Positions 35,274 to 44,054 of a stretch of DNA of 64,000 bases are shown in pieces. Source of the stretch: Rheinheimera sp. EpRS3 (GTDB lineage Bacteria; Pseudomonadota; Gammaproteobacteria; Enterobacterales; Alteromonadaceae). The stretch is from the NCBI RefSeq assembly GCF_001513785.1, contig NZ_LNQS01000001.1, positions 1,054,001 to 1,118,000 of the forward strand, given 5' to 3'. Position 1 is the first letter of the stretch; every line of letters starts with the position of its first letter. The notes under the pieces were generated by a model that was not told the origin of the DNA, searched no databases, and was given only the letters and a program-made list of their open reading frames with translations. A program made the position numbers and the translations under genes.

Positions 35274-36209
35274 TTATAAAATAACACAGTACTCGGCTAC
35301 CACAACTTTATTACGACCACTGTGTTTAGCCTGATACAACGCCGCATCGGCATCGGCGTATAACTGCTCAAAGCTGGTTTTGTTGCGCGCCAGCGCGATA
35401 CCGACCGACAGCGTAATGCGTAGTTCCCTGCCATCAATATACAGTTTTTCATCAGCGATTTGCTGGCGCAGGCGCTCGGCGACGTCGACAGCGGTATCGC
35501 GATCGGTTTGTGCCAAAAAAATACCAAACTCCTCGCCGCCAATACGGCCAAAAATATCGTATTCGCGCAAGGTGCTTTTTATTAAGCGGGCTACCTGGCG
35601 CAGTACTTCGTCACCGGCCTGATGGCCGTAGGTGTCGTTCACGTGTTTAAAGTGGTCGATATCCAGCAAAAAGAACGCCATGGCACTGTGCTGGCGGCTA
35701 CAGCGGGTAATTTCAGCTTGCACCGAGGCAACAAAACTGCGCCGGTTGGCAATTTGTGTCAGCTCGTCGGTGAGCGCTAAATCAGTTAATTTGCGGGTAT
35801 GCTCGTTTAAATGCTGTTCAACAATTTTTTGCTTGGTAATGTCTTTAGCTTGTATCAGCATTTCGCCACCAGGCAAGGTTTGCTCTGAGAACAAAAACCA
35901 GCGGCCATCTACTAAATCGACTTCAAACAGGCGAAAATCACGTATGCGGCGCAGTTGCTGCACCCGGCTGAGCCAGTTGTCGATATTGTCGGCATCAATA
36001 CGCGGGCCTTTTTGCGTGCGAAAGGCGGTGTGCATAATGTCGGCAAAGCTTTGGCCAATCAGTTCAGCTTCGGGGCGGAAAAACACTTCCATAAAGGCTT
36101 TATTAGTACAGAGCAGAATATCGTCAGCAGAAAAAATGGCATAACCATCGCGACTGACATTAATAAATTCAGCCAGCTGGCCGGCAAAGTGTTTAAATGA
36201 GTTTTCCAT
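35274..36209 (-). CDS. PAS-domain diguanylate cyclase (GGDEF)
   Basis: About 311 residues, cytoplasmic. A PAS-like sensor (FINVSRDGYAIFSADDILLCTNKAFMEVF region, residues 12-120) is followed by a GGDEF domain with an intact GGEEF active site, LTDELTQIANRRSF entry motif and YGHQAGDEVLRQVA. The product is c-di-GMP. An RxxD inhibitory site (REYD) lies exactly five residues before GGEEF, so product feedback is expected. The start at 36209 (MENSFKHFAG) is preferred; the frame's earlier start is a GTG at 36227. The PAS ligand is not known. Confidence 0.9.
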   Translation of the reverse strand: MENSFKHFAGQLAEFINVSRDGYAIFSADDILLCTNKAFMEVFFRPEAELIGQSFADIMHTAFRTQKGPRIDADNIDNWLSRVQQLRRIRDFRLFEVDLVDGRWFLFSEQTLPGGEMLIQAKDITKQKIVEQHLNEHTRKLTDLALTDELTQIANRRSFVASVQAEITRCSRQHSAMAFFLLDIDHFKHVNDTYGHQAGDEVLRQVARLIKSTLREYDIFGRIGGEEFGIFLAQTDRDTAVDVAERLRQQIADEKLYIDGRELRITLSVGIALARNKTSFEQLYADADAALYQAKHSGRNKVVVAEYCVIL

Positions 36210-36292
36210 ACTGAAAAAACCTGACACATAACAATGCTATAGTAATACAGCATAGCGGAAATTCAGCCTGTTTTTAAATCTCAGGGGTAATA

Positions 36293-38008
36293 ATGTTACA
36301 GCGTTACCGTTTATCACAACTGTTAATTTTGCTGCTGGTTGTGGCACTGCAAGGCTGCAGCCAGGGCAAATATATCTACTGGAAAAAACCTGCACCGCTG
36401 CCGGAAGAAGCTGTAACCGGCTTTCTGGCCTATCAGTATATAGGCTTAAATCAGGTTGCTGATGAAGCCGTGGCCGATTACTGCCTGCAGCTTACTACAC
36501 AGCGCTCGCCGGGGTACCAGCTGTTTTTGTTGCAGCTAAGTTGTGCAGAGCGCTGGCTGGCACAGTCACTGACGGCTGAGCAGCGCCAACAGGCCATGGG
36601 CTACTACAACCGGGCTTTAATGCCGCTGGTCAGGGCAGCCATAACCGGGCAGGATACCAGGCCGTTAAATTTGCAGCTTAAACTACAGGTAGACAAGGAT
36701 GAAAGTGGCCTGGCGTTTGAGCAGTTTTTTCTGGCTGCTGACCTGCAAGCCTACGACCCTTATATGTTGCGCCAGCAGGACAATGGCTTAGGCATTGCTG
36801 TTGTGGGACAGCGTGAAAATACCGGCTCTGAACGGGATCGTTATTTTCCGCCGGAAGGCATTTTCCGGCCACTTACTGTGATGCCCGTTAAGCTGGATTT
36901 TAGCAACCCGGTGTTGCCGGTGCTGACATTACGTGGCGTTTATATGCAACAGCAGCAACAGTGGCCGTTAGCACAGCAGCAGTATGCGCTGAACTACGAT
37001 CCCGCTTCGGCCCTTCTGTGTTTGGTAGAAGTAGCGGTGATCGATCAACTGGAAAAAACTGGCCTGTTTAATGCTGACAAAGTAGAGGAAAAGCTCGGTA
37101 TTTATGCTTTAGAGCCGCTAAGCGAAGATAAAATTCCTGTCCTGATGATCCACGGTTTAAATTCCAGCCCGTTAATATGGCGCCGTTTAAGCTGGGCGAT
37201 ATTCTCTAACCCGCAGTTGTCGGCACGGTATCAGGTGTGGCATGCATTTTATCCCTCCGGCCCGCCACCGTTTTTTAACGCCATGCGTTTAAGAAAACAT
37301 GCCGATGATTTACTACAGCATATTTCGCCTGATCTGCAGGCTGTGGCCGCCAATAATATGGTACTGGTGGGGCATAGCATGGGTGGTATTATCAGTAAAA
37401 CCTTTATGCAAAACAGCGGTACAGCGTTGTGGGATACCACTTTTTACCGGCCAGCAGCTGAACTGCGGGTCGACGCTGATACCCGCCGCACCTTGGAAGA
37501 TATTTTTATCTTTAGCGCCAAACCCTATGTAAAAGGCGTAGTGTTTATTGATACGCCGCATCGCGGTGCTGCTACTGCCGATAGCTGGATTGGCCGGCTG
37601 GCATCGATGATGATAACCCTGCCTGTAACAATGAAAAACGTGTTTGGCAAGATGTGGCTGGCGTTAACCAATGACGATATTAAACCGGCGATGCGCGGCT
37701 ATATGAGCGGCTCTGGCCCGAACAGTGTTGATGTGCTATCGCCAAAGCACCCTTTGGTGCAGCAACTAACATTACTACCACTGCAGGTGCCGGTGTATTC
37801 CGTGATCGGTAATAACAACGTGGGTCGCTGTGCTGATTTTGCCAGTTGCCCGGCGCTGAACGATAGCGTGGTGCCCTATAGCAGTGCACATTTACCACAA
37901 GCGCAGGCAGAATATGTGGTTGCCTCACAACATAACTCTTACCAGTCACCGCAAGCTATTGAGTTTATTTTGAAAGTTTTATCTTCAGACACTGCATTAT
38001 CACAGTAA
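36293..38008 (+). CDS. Lipoprotein alpha/beta hydrolase (lipase-like)
   Basis: 571 residues with a lipoprotein signal: hydrophobic residues 8-19 and a lipobox LQGC with Cys22. The C-terminal half is an alpha/beta hydrolase: oxyanion segment VLMIHGLNSSPLIW, nucleophile Ser in VGHSMGG, then FIDTPHRGAA and a late His near SQHNSYQSP. The first 250 residues have no family that I recognise. It probably sits on the inner leaflet of the outer membrane, hydrolysing lipids or esters. A terminator follows at 38015. Confidence 0.85.
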   Translation: MLQRYRLSQLLILLLVVALQGCSQGKYIYWKKPAPLPEEAVTGFLAYQYIGLNQVADEAVADYCLQLTTQRSPGYQLFLLQLSCAERWLAQSLTAEQRQQAMGYYNRALMPLVRAAITGQDTRPLNLQLKLQVDKDESGLAFEQFFLAADLQAYDPYMLRQQDNGLGIAVVGQRENTGSERDRYFPPEGIFRPLTVMPVKLDFSNPVLPVLTLRGVYMQQQQQWPLAQQQYALNYDPASALLCLVEVAVIDQLEKTGLFNADKVEEKLGIYALEPLSEDKIPVLMIHGLNSSPLIWRRLSWAIFSNPQLSARYQVWHAFYPSGPPPFFNAMRLRKHADDLLQHISPDLQAVAANNMVLVGHSMGGIISKTFMQNSGTALWDTTFYRPAAELRVDADTRRTLEDIFIFSAKPYVKGVVFIDTPHRGAATADSWIGRLASMMITLPVTMKNVFGKMWLALTNDDIKPAMRGYMSGSGPNSVDVLSPKHPLVQQLTLLPLQVPVYSVIGNNNVGRCADFASCPALNDSVVPYSSAHLPQAQAEYVVASQHNSYQSPQAIEFILKVLSSDTALSQ

Positions 38009-38014
38009 TCCTGC

Positions 38015-38064
38015 AGCCGCTATCAGCGTAGTGTGACAGTTGCTGGTGCAATAGCGGCTTTTTT
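38015..38064 (+). terminator. Terminator of the lipase gene
   Basis: AGCCGCTAT (38015-38023) pairs with ATAGCGGCT (38051-38059), and a run of six T spans the end of the stem. The loop is long (27 bases). Confidence 0.7.
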
Positions 38065-38113
38065 CCTTGACAAGCCACCTGCTTTCGCTCTAATTTAGCA
38101 CAATTATTGAAAT

Positions 38114-38130
38114 ATGGTTGCGCAATCATT
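38114..38130. promoter_or_regulatory. LacI-type operator 1 upstream of the TonB receptor
   Basis: ATGGTTGCGCAATCATT, a near-perfect palindrome around TTGC|GCAA. The identical 17-mer occurs at 41979-41995 between lacI and gntK, so one repressor probably controls both transcripts. Confidence 0.75.
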
Positions 38131-38223
38131 TTGTGTCAATGACAGTTTTGGCGATGCTTACGTCAATAAGTTGCTGTATTTAATTGGCCTGTTGTAGGTT
38201 TTTTTTGCATAACTTGCAGCTAA

Positions 38224-38239
38224 ATGGTAGCGCAAACAT
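38224..38239. promoter_or_regulatory. LacI-type operator 2 upstream of the TonB receptor
   Basis: ATGGTAGCGCAAACAT, a variant of operator 1 (two arm mismatches), starting exactly 110 bp downstream of it. Paired sites allow repression by DNA looping. Confidence 0.6.
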
Positions 38240-38318
38240 TTGTTTGATAAAAATAACTGAGCCCTGTGTAAGTGCTTGAGCTGCAGTAACGACAATAACT
38301 CCGGGGGGAGAAACAATT

Positions 38319-40814
38319 ATGCCAATCAGCAAACTAAAACCAGTTAGTAATTTAAGACCTGTTAATAAATTAAGAAAAAGCTATCTTCTGATCTCTGCTG
38401 CGATGCTCGCGGCAGGGGCAGGCAATGCCTATGCACAAAGCACTGAGCTAGCGCCAAGCACCAGTAGCGAAGCGCGGGCGATAGAAGTTATCCAGGTTAC
38501 AGCCACTAAGCGGGTAACCACTATCCGTGAAACACCACTGGCGGTTACCGCTTTTGACCAAAATGCGCTTGATGATAACCACGTACTGCAACTGGATGAT
38601 TTACAAGGTACGGTACCCAGTTTGCATATTGCGCAAAACGGCACACAAAATACGCCTATGGTGTACTTGCGCGGTATCGGCTCGTCGGATCAAACTGAAA
38701 GTGGCGACCCGGCAGTGGCCTTTCACGTTGACGGCGTTTATTCTGCCCGTTCGCAGGGCGCATCAGCGCTGATGTTTGATTTAGAAGGCGCTGAAATTCT
38801 GCGCGGGCCACAAGGCACCTTGTTTGGCCGCAACGCCACCGGCGGTGTGGTTAACCTGCACACTGCCAAACCTAAGCTGGACTACTTTGAAGCTAATGCC
38901 GAATTTACTCTGGGTAATTACGATCGGCGTGCCACCCGCGCAATGGTTAATTTACCGCTGACAGATACACTGGCTATCCGTGTAGCGGCTGCGGTGGATA
39001 AATCTGACGGCGTGGTGGATATGGCACCGGGCTCTGCAATGGGCAAAAAATACGGCTCTACCGATTTAGCCGCTGCACGTTTTAGTGCCTTGTGGCAACC
39101 GAATGACAACTTTGACTGGTTCCTGTCGTATGAAAACTTCATCGATCAGGGCACCGGCCATATTCCTACTGTAAGTGGCGGCTCAGATCGCTCGGCTTAT
39201 ATTCAGGAACCGGGTTTTAATGATTTTGTTATCGACAGCCTGCGCACCCGGTTAAATTACAACTTTGATAACGGCATTACAGTGTCGTATATCGGCGGTT
39301 ATACCGACTCTTCCCGTGAATCTGTCTGGGACAGAAGCTGGGATGAAAACAAATATGAATGGGGCGGCTGTGTCGAGTGCGATCACGAAGCCACTCAGCA
39401 CGAGTTACAACTGAAAAACGAAGACAGCGCCCGTCTGCAGTGGATGGTTGGCATGTTTTACTTTAAAGAAAACAACAGCACCATTTTTGATATTGTGCAC
39501 CCGGATGTTGATTACGAAGGTGGCAGCACACCTAACCCGAATTTATGGTCTACTTACCGTCAGCCGGATCGTGGCTTAAAATCAAACAGTATCTATGCGC
39601 AAAGCACCTATAAACTGACCGATGTGTTCCGCATTAGCCTGGGCCTGCGTTACACCGAAGACGAGCGTTGGGACCGAGGCGGCCGTAATATTATGTGCCC
39701 TGATGTTAAACGCACAGAAAACCTGCCGCTAAACAGTGACTATGTCGGCCTGCTGGACCCGGATAATCTGCTAAATGGACTGGCACCAAACAAATTTCTG
39801 GTACAGCCGGGGCAGTGCTGGGTAGATACCTACAACGATACCAGCCCAAGTTGGGATAAAACCACCGGTATGGCACGGTTAGAATGGGACTTCTCGCCGA
39901 CAGTAATGCTGTACAGCTCTTATGCTACCGGCTTTAAATCCGGCACTATTCAGGATGGCGGCCGTTACACCGGCACAGGCCCGTTTACCCAGGCCGATTT
40001 AGACGCCATTATCGCTGACAATAACAATGACGCAGCTGGTACCAGTGCTTATGTGGCCCCAGAAGAAAATACCAGTATTGAACTGGGCTTAAAAGGCTCG
40101 TTTCTTGATAACACGCTGCAGCTATTTGCTGCGTTATTTACTACCGAATATACCGATTTACAGGTAACCAGTAATGTTACTACCGAAACCGGTGCCGACT
40201 TACTGCGTAAAACCAACGCCGGTAAAGCCACGATTAACGGTTTGGAAGTAGAAGCTAAATGGCTGGTGGGCAGCAATGGTGAGCTAAACGGTACACTGTC
40301 GTATCTGGATGCGAAGTACGATGAGTTCCTGACTACAGACTCCAGCTACGGCGCTGATGGCATAGCCTTTAACCCGTCAGCCGGTAACCCGAACCTGCCT
40401 AATCTGCTGGATTTCAGTGGTAACCACCTGGTGCAGGCGCCGGAGTTCAGTATGTCGCTAAGCTACGAGCATTTCTTCGAGTTAAGCAATGGTGCTACAG
40501 TGCGGCCACGCTTACGTGCCAGCTATTCGTCAGAGATATGGTTTGATCCGGCTAACCGTGGCGACCGGCCGGAAGGTTTCCGTGATCTGCCCTATGCTGC
40601 GGATATTGACCGCCAGGATGCCTACACCAAGCTGGATGCCAGCCTGGCTTATCAGCCATCTGCCGGCAACTGGAGCCTGGAAGCTTTCGTTAATAACCTG
40701 ACTGACAAAGCAATAAAAAGCGATCAGGGCCGCTGGAACAGTAACCCGGTACCTAACTATATGTGGCAATCGCCGCGTACTTTTGGTGTACGGGTAAAAG
40801 TAAGCTTTGAATAA
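38319..40814 (+). CDS. TonB-dependent receptor, probable cello-oligosaccharide/aldonate uptake
   Basis: 831 residues. There is a long signal peptide (KSYLLISAAMLAAGAGNAYAQ) preceded by a Lys-Pro-Val-rich leader, then a plug domain starting at about residue 60 (EVIQVTATKRVTTIRETPLAVTAF, the TonB box region being IEVIQVTA) with LRGIGSSDQ and EILRGPQGTLFGRNATGG. A 22-strand barrel follows, ending in Phe-Glu. It imports large substrates across the outer membrane using TonB energy. No carbohydrate-binding residues can be assigned, but two LacI operators identical or similar to that of the gntK operon make it part of the cellobionate-type locus. Four 14-bp tandem repeats follow the stop. Confidence 0.93.
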   Translation: MPISKLKPVSNLRPVNKLRKSYLLISAAMLAAGAGNAYAQSTELAPSTSSEARAIEVIQVTATKRVTTIRETPLAVTAFDQNALDDNHVLQLDDLQGTVPSLHIAQNGTQNTPMVYLRGIGSSDQTESGDPAVAFHVDGVYSARSQGASALMFDLEGAEILRGPQGTLFGRNATGGVVNLHTAKPKLDYFEANAEFTLGNYDRRATRAMVNLPLTDTLAIRVAAAVDKSDGVVDMAPGSAMGKKYGSTDLAAARFSALWQPNDNFDWFLSYENFIDQGTGHIPTVSGGSDRSAYIQEPGFNDFVIDSLRTRLNYNFDNGITVSYIGGYTDSSRESVWDRSWDENKYEWGGCVECDHEATQHELQLKNEDSARLQWMVGMFYFKENNSTIFDIVHPDVDYEGGSTPNPNLWSTYRQPDRGLKSNSIYAQSTYKLTDVFRISLGLRYTEDERWDRGGRNIMCPDVKRTENLPLNSDYVGLLDPDNLLNGLAPNKFLVQPGQCWVDTYNDTSPSWDKTTGMARLEWDFSPTVMLYSSYATGFKSGTIQDGGRYTGTGPFTQADLDAIIADNNNDAAGTSAYVAPEENTSIELGLKGSFLDNTLQLFAALFTTEYTDLQVTSNVTTETGADLLRKTNAGKATINGLEVEAKWLVGSNGELNGTLSYLDAKYDEFLTTDSSYGADGIAFNPSAGNPNLPNLLDFSGNHLVQAPEFSMSLSYEHFFELSNGATVRPRLRASYSSEIWFDPANRGDRPEGFRDLPYAADIDRQDAYTKLDASLAYQPSAGNWSLEAFVNNLTDKAIKSDQGRWNSNPVPNYMWQSPRTFGVRVKVSFE

Positions 40815-40815
40815 C

Positions 40816-40871
40816 TAAGCCGGAATAGCCAAACCAGAATAGCTAAACCGGAATAGCTAAGTAAAATTAGC
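40816..40871. repeat. Four tandem 14-bp units after the TonB receptor gene
   Basis: Units start at 40816, 40830, 40844 and 40858. The first three follow YAARCCRGAATAGC; the fourth is degenerate (TAAGTAAAATTAGC). They start two bases after the stop codon. Confidence 0.8.
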
Positions 40872-40875
40872 CATA

Positions 40876-40902
40876 AAAAAAGCCGCTGACACCAGCGGCT
40901 TT
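40876..40902. terminator. Terminator between TonB receptor and lacI
   Basis: AAAGCCGCTG pairs with CAGCGGCTTT (10-bp stem, 4-base loop), preceded by an A run; it serves two convergent genes. Confidence 0.85.
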
Positions 40903-40919
40903 GTTATTTATAGCGCAGC

Positions 40920-41921
40920 TCAGGTTGAGCTGCGCACCATAATGCTGTAACCGACATCCACCGGTGCCACCGCATGGCGGCCTTTACCGGCGGCACTAAA
41001 CAGCATTTCTACCGCCTGGCGGCCCATCTCGGAGCGCGGTGATGCTACTGACGTAATGGCCGGCTCTACCAATGCTGATGCTTCTAAATCATTAAAGCCA
41101 CAAATGGCAATATCTTTGGGTACGTTTAAATTCATCCGTTTACTTTCAAACAAGGCGCCCAGCGCCAGGTCATCATTACAGCAAAATACTGCATCGCACT
41201 GGTTGTCTGATTCGGCAATCACGGCCTGTAATAACTGGCCGCCAAGTTTAATCGATGATGGCTGCACTGTGGTTTGCACAAAACTGCGACACGGCTGTGG
41301 CCAATCAGCTATAGCTTGTTTAAAGCCCGCCAGCCGCTGCTGGGTGCGCGGGTCCATGCGGGCGCCGACAAAGGCCGGTGCGCGATAGCCTTGTTGCAGC
41401 AAATGCTTCGTCATATCGTAACTGGCCTGATAGTGCGAAAAGCCAATGTTCATATCTATTGGCTGGTTGGTCAGCTCCATTATCTGCACCACCGGAATAT
41501 CGGCCTGCAATAACAGCTTACGGGCATAATCGGTTTGCGCGGTACCGGTAACGATAAAGCCTTCCGGCGACTGGCTTAGCAGGGTAGCAATCAGCTGTTC
41601 TTCTATCAGCGGCGAGTAATGACAGTCGCCGAGTAATACCTGCAAATTTTTTGCTTTAACCGCCTGATAAATACCCTGCAGTACATCGTTAAATACAATA
41701 TTGGATAACGATGGAATAATCACCGCCAGCACACCGGACTTTTTTGATGCCAGCGCACTGGCGGCATGGTTACGGATATAGCCGATATCGTGAATGGCTT
41801 TTTCTACTTTATTGCGTAATTTGTCAGACACCTTGGTTGGATCTGTCAATACCCGCGATACCGTGATGGCGCTTACACCGGCAACTTTGGCAACGTCTTT
41901 TAAATTTGGCTTTGGGCTCAT
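40920..41921 (-). CDS. LacI-family repressor of the cellobionate/gluconate locus
   Basis: 333 residues. The N-terminal helix-turn-helix and hinge are clear (NLKDVAKVAGVSAITVSRVLTDPTKVSDKLR, then YIRNHAASALASKKSGVLAVI), followed by a sugar-binding domain with FNDVLQGIYQAVKA, GARMDPRTQQRLAGF and a CNDDLALGALFESKR segment. It resembles GntR-type LacI regulators, which respond to gluconate. It is divergent from gntK, and the 17-bp operator at 41979 lies just upstream of its own -35, so autoregulation is likely. The ligand could be gluconate, 6-phosphogluconate or cellobionate. Confidence 0.9.
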   Translation of the reverse strand: MSPKPNLKDVAKVAGVSAITVSRVLTDPTKVSDKLRNKVEKAIHDIGYIRNHAASALASKKSGVLAVIIPSLSNIVFNDVLQGIYQAVKAKNLQVLLGDCHYSPLIEEQLIATLLSQSPEGFIVTGTAQTDYARKLLLQADIPVVQIMELTNQPIDMNIGFSHYQASYDMTKHLLQQGYRAPAFVGARMDPRTQQRLAGFKQAIADWPQPCRSFVQTTVQPSSIKLGGQLLQAVIAESDNQCDAVFCCNDDLALGALFESKRMNLNVPKDIAICGFNDLEASALVEPAITSVASPRSEMGRQAVEMLFSAAGKGRHAVAPVDVGYSIMVRSST

Positions 41922-41948
41922 AAGCTTAGCTCTGCAATCTTTTACATG

Positions 41949-41977
41949 ACAATACTGTATTGCGGGTTGTTAGTCAA
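41949..41977 (-). promoter_or_regulatory. lacI promoter (minus strand)
   Basis: On the minus strand, -35 TTGACT (41977-41972) and -10 TATTGT (41954-41949) are spaced by 17 bp. Transcription would start about 20 bases before the lacI ATG at 41921. The operator at 41979-41995 abuts the -35. Confidence 0.6.
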
Positions 41978-41978
41978 A

Positions 41979-41995
41979 ATGGTTGCGCAATCATT
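41979..41995. promoter_or_regulatory. LacI-type operator between lacI and gntK
   Basis: ATGGTTGCGCAATCATT, identical in all 17 bases to the site at 38114-38130. On the plus strand it also covers a TTGCGC that could serve as the gntK -35 (41983-41988), with TAAGCT 17 bp further on as a weak -10. Confidence 0.75.
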
Positions 41996-42052
41996 GGTGC
42001 TGGTTTAAGCTCTAAGCCAACAGGCAACACTAACAGGAAACAGCAGCTTATT

Positions 42053-42565
42053 ATGCGCGCTACAGTAAGCAGAACTATTGTGATTATGGGCGTAGCCGGC
42101 AGCGGCAAGTCAACCGTTGGCCAGTTACTGGCGCAGCAGCTGGGCTGGCGCTTTATTGAAGGCGACGATTTTCACAGCCCCGAGGCCAAACAAATGATGG
42201 CCAGTGGCATACCGCTGGCTGAGCATTTACGTGAAAGCTGGGTGCAGGCACTGTGTAACGAGCTTAGCGCCTGTAAAGCGGCAAAACAGCCTTGTGTGTT
42301 GAGTTATTCCGGCTTAATTGCCCGCCACCGCCAGCAAATTCGCAGCAGTGCAGATAACGCGCATTTCTTTTATCTGCAGGGTGATGCCGCTTTGCTGGCA
42401 CAGCGCCTGGCGCAGCGGCAAAATCATTTTATGCCACCGGCTATGCTGCAAAGCCAGTTGCTGACGATGCAAAGTTGCGACAATGAAAATGATATAACCA
42501 TACTGGATATCACACTGCCGGCACCACAGTTGGTACAGCAGATAACACAGTTTTTAGCAGCGTAA
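42053..42565 (+). CDS. gntK: Gluconokinase
   Basis: 170 residues, the size of thermoresistant GntK. It phosphorylates D-gluconate to 6-phosphogluconate. The P-loop is VAGSGKST near residue 15, followed by FIEGDDFHSPEAKQMMASGIPL, the substrate-binding segment of the family, and LSYSGLIARHRQQIR in the middle. The start at 42053 (MRATVSRTIVI) was chosen: the longer frame from 41960 would start inside the promoter. It is the first gene of a run with the symporter and the GH94 enzyme, and gives the sink for the gluconate released by that enzyme. Confidence 0.95.
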   Translation: MRATVSRTIVIMGVAGSGKSTVGQLLAQQLGWRFIEGDDFHSPEAKQMMASGIPLAEHLRESWVQALCNELSACKAAKQPCVLSYSGLIARHRQQIRSSADNAHFFYLQGDAALLAQRLAQRQNHFMPPAMLQSQLLTMQSCDNENDITILDITLPAPQLVQQITQFLAA

Positions 42566-42641
42566 AGCGACACCTGATTGCGCTATCATATTCAGCCGCA
42601 GAGCTGATGCCATAACAATAGTTAACAGTGGATAACAGGGT

Positions 42642-44033
42642 ATGACAGTTCCGGCTTCACAAAGCATAACAACGCAAAATACAGTCACAGCGGTACCGCT
42701 GCGCGAAAAAATCGGTTACGGCCTCGGTGATATGGGCTTTAATTTCTACTGGGCCAATATTTCGGCATTTTTGCTGATTTACTACACCGACGTTTTTGGT
42801 ATCTCCGCCGCAGCGGCCGGTACCATGATGCTGGTAACAAAAATAGTCGATGCTTTTACCGATCCGTTAATGGGGGCAATTGCTGATCGTACCCGCAGCC
42901 GCTTTGGTAAATTCCGGCCCTATTTGTTATGGCTGGCGCTGCCGCTGGCCGCTGCCGGAGTGCTGACCTACAGCACGCCGGATTTAGGCGAAACCGGCAA
43001 ACTGGTGTGGGCTTACGGCACCTATACGTTGTTAATGCTGGTGTATACCGCCATTAATATTCCTTACTCGGCATTATCCGGTGTGATTACCAGCGACAGC
43101 CAGCAGCGTACTACGCTGGTGAGCTTTCGTTTTATCGGCGGTTTTAGTGGCGGCATCCTGGTAACTTATTTAACGCCCAAATTAGTGCCGCTGCTGGGGC
43201 AGGGCGATGACGTGCTGGGTTGGCAGCTGACGATGCTGGTATTTGGTATTGCCGCTGCGCTAATGTTTTTAGTCACTTTTCTGACCACCAAAGAGCGTAT
43301 CGCGCCACTGAGCCTGCAACCTAATGCGGTGCGGCAGGATTTAATCGACTTAAAAAACAACAAACCCTGGCTGGTGTTATTTGCGCTGGCGCTGATCATT
43401 ATGGTCACCATTACCATGCGCGCCGGCAGCGGCGTGTACTACTTTAAATACTATGTAGAACGGCCCGATTTAGTCGGCGAGTTTTTATCCTCCTATATGC
43501 TGGCATTGGCGCTGGGGGCTGCCGCCACACCGCTGATGACGCGCTTTATCGATAAAAAACGCCTGATGGTGCTACTGATGTCCTTAGCAGGGATGCTTTC
43601 CATCAGTTTGTACTTTGTACCTGCTGATGCCGTAGGCGCTATTTTTGCACTGAATCTGGCAATTGGTTTTGTGCTGGGGCCAAAATCACCGCTAGCGTTT
43701 TCGATGTATGCCGACACAGCCGATTACAATGAATGGCGCACCGGGCGCAGGGCTACCGCCATGACCTTCGCTGCCGCTACCTTTTCGCAAAAACTCGGCG
43801 GCGCTATTGCTTCGGCGTTAATTGGCTGGTTACTGGCAGCTATTGGTTATGTTGCCAACGAGCAGCAAAGCACGGGTTCGCAAACCGGCATAGTGCTGCT
43901 GATCTCAGTGATCCCGGGGGTTATAGCGCTGCTGGCGGCCTTTGTTATGCGCTATTACAGCCTGGACAATCAGCAACTGGCAAAAATTCAGTTTGATTTG
44001 CAACAGCGCAAGGCAGAAGCCGCGCCGCTATAA
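42642..44033 (+). CDS. GPH-family sugar:cation symporter (MFS)
   Basis: 463 residues with 12 membrane helices, of the glycoside-pentoside-hexuronide (MelB-like) group. The first helix pair has GYGLGDMGFNFYW and the loop signature KIVDAFTDPLMGAIADRTRSRFGKFRPY, which holds the cation-site aspartates. It would carry the sugar from the periplasm to the cytoplasm intact, before phosphorolysis. Located between gntK and the GH94 gene with spacings of 76 and 21 bases. Substrate inferred from the neighbours: cellobionate or a related disaccharide. Confidence 0.9.
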   Translation: MTVPASQSITTQNTVTAVPLREKIGYGLGDMGFNFYWANISAFLLIYYTDVFGISAAAAGTMMLVTKIVDAFTDPLMGAIADRTRSRFGKFRPYLLWLALPLAAAGVLTYSTPDLGETGKLVWAYGTYTLLMLVYTAINIPYSALSGVITSDSQQRTTLVSFRFIGGFSGGILVTYLTPKLVPLLGQGDDVLGWQLTMLVFGIAAALMFLVTFLTTKERIAPLSLQPNAVRQDLIDLKNNKPWLVLFALALIIMVTITMRAGSGVYYFKYYVERPDLVGEFLSSYMLALALGAAATPLMTRFIDKKRLMVLLMSLAGMLSISLYFVPADAVGAIFALNLAIGFVLGPKSPLAFSMYADTADYNEWRTGRRATAMTFAAATFSQKLGGAIASALIGWLLAAIGYVANEQQSTGSQTGIVLLISVIPGVIALLAAFVMRYYSLDNQQLAKIQFDLQQRKAEAAPL

Positions 44034-44054
44034 GTTAATTTTATCCGGAGTACT

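Larger units (their letters stand above)
38009..38318. other. Gene-free regulatory stretch before the TonB receptor
   Basis: 310 bases that hold the terminator of the lipase gene (38015-38064), two LacI-type operators (38114-38130 and 38224-38239) 110 bp apart, a T run near 38199-38206 and the ribosome site GGGGGGAG before the receptor. No ORF seen. Confidence 0.8.
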
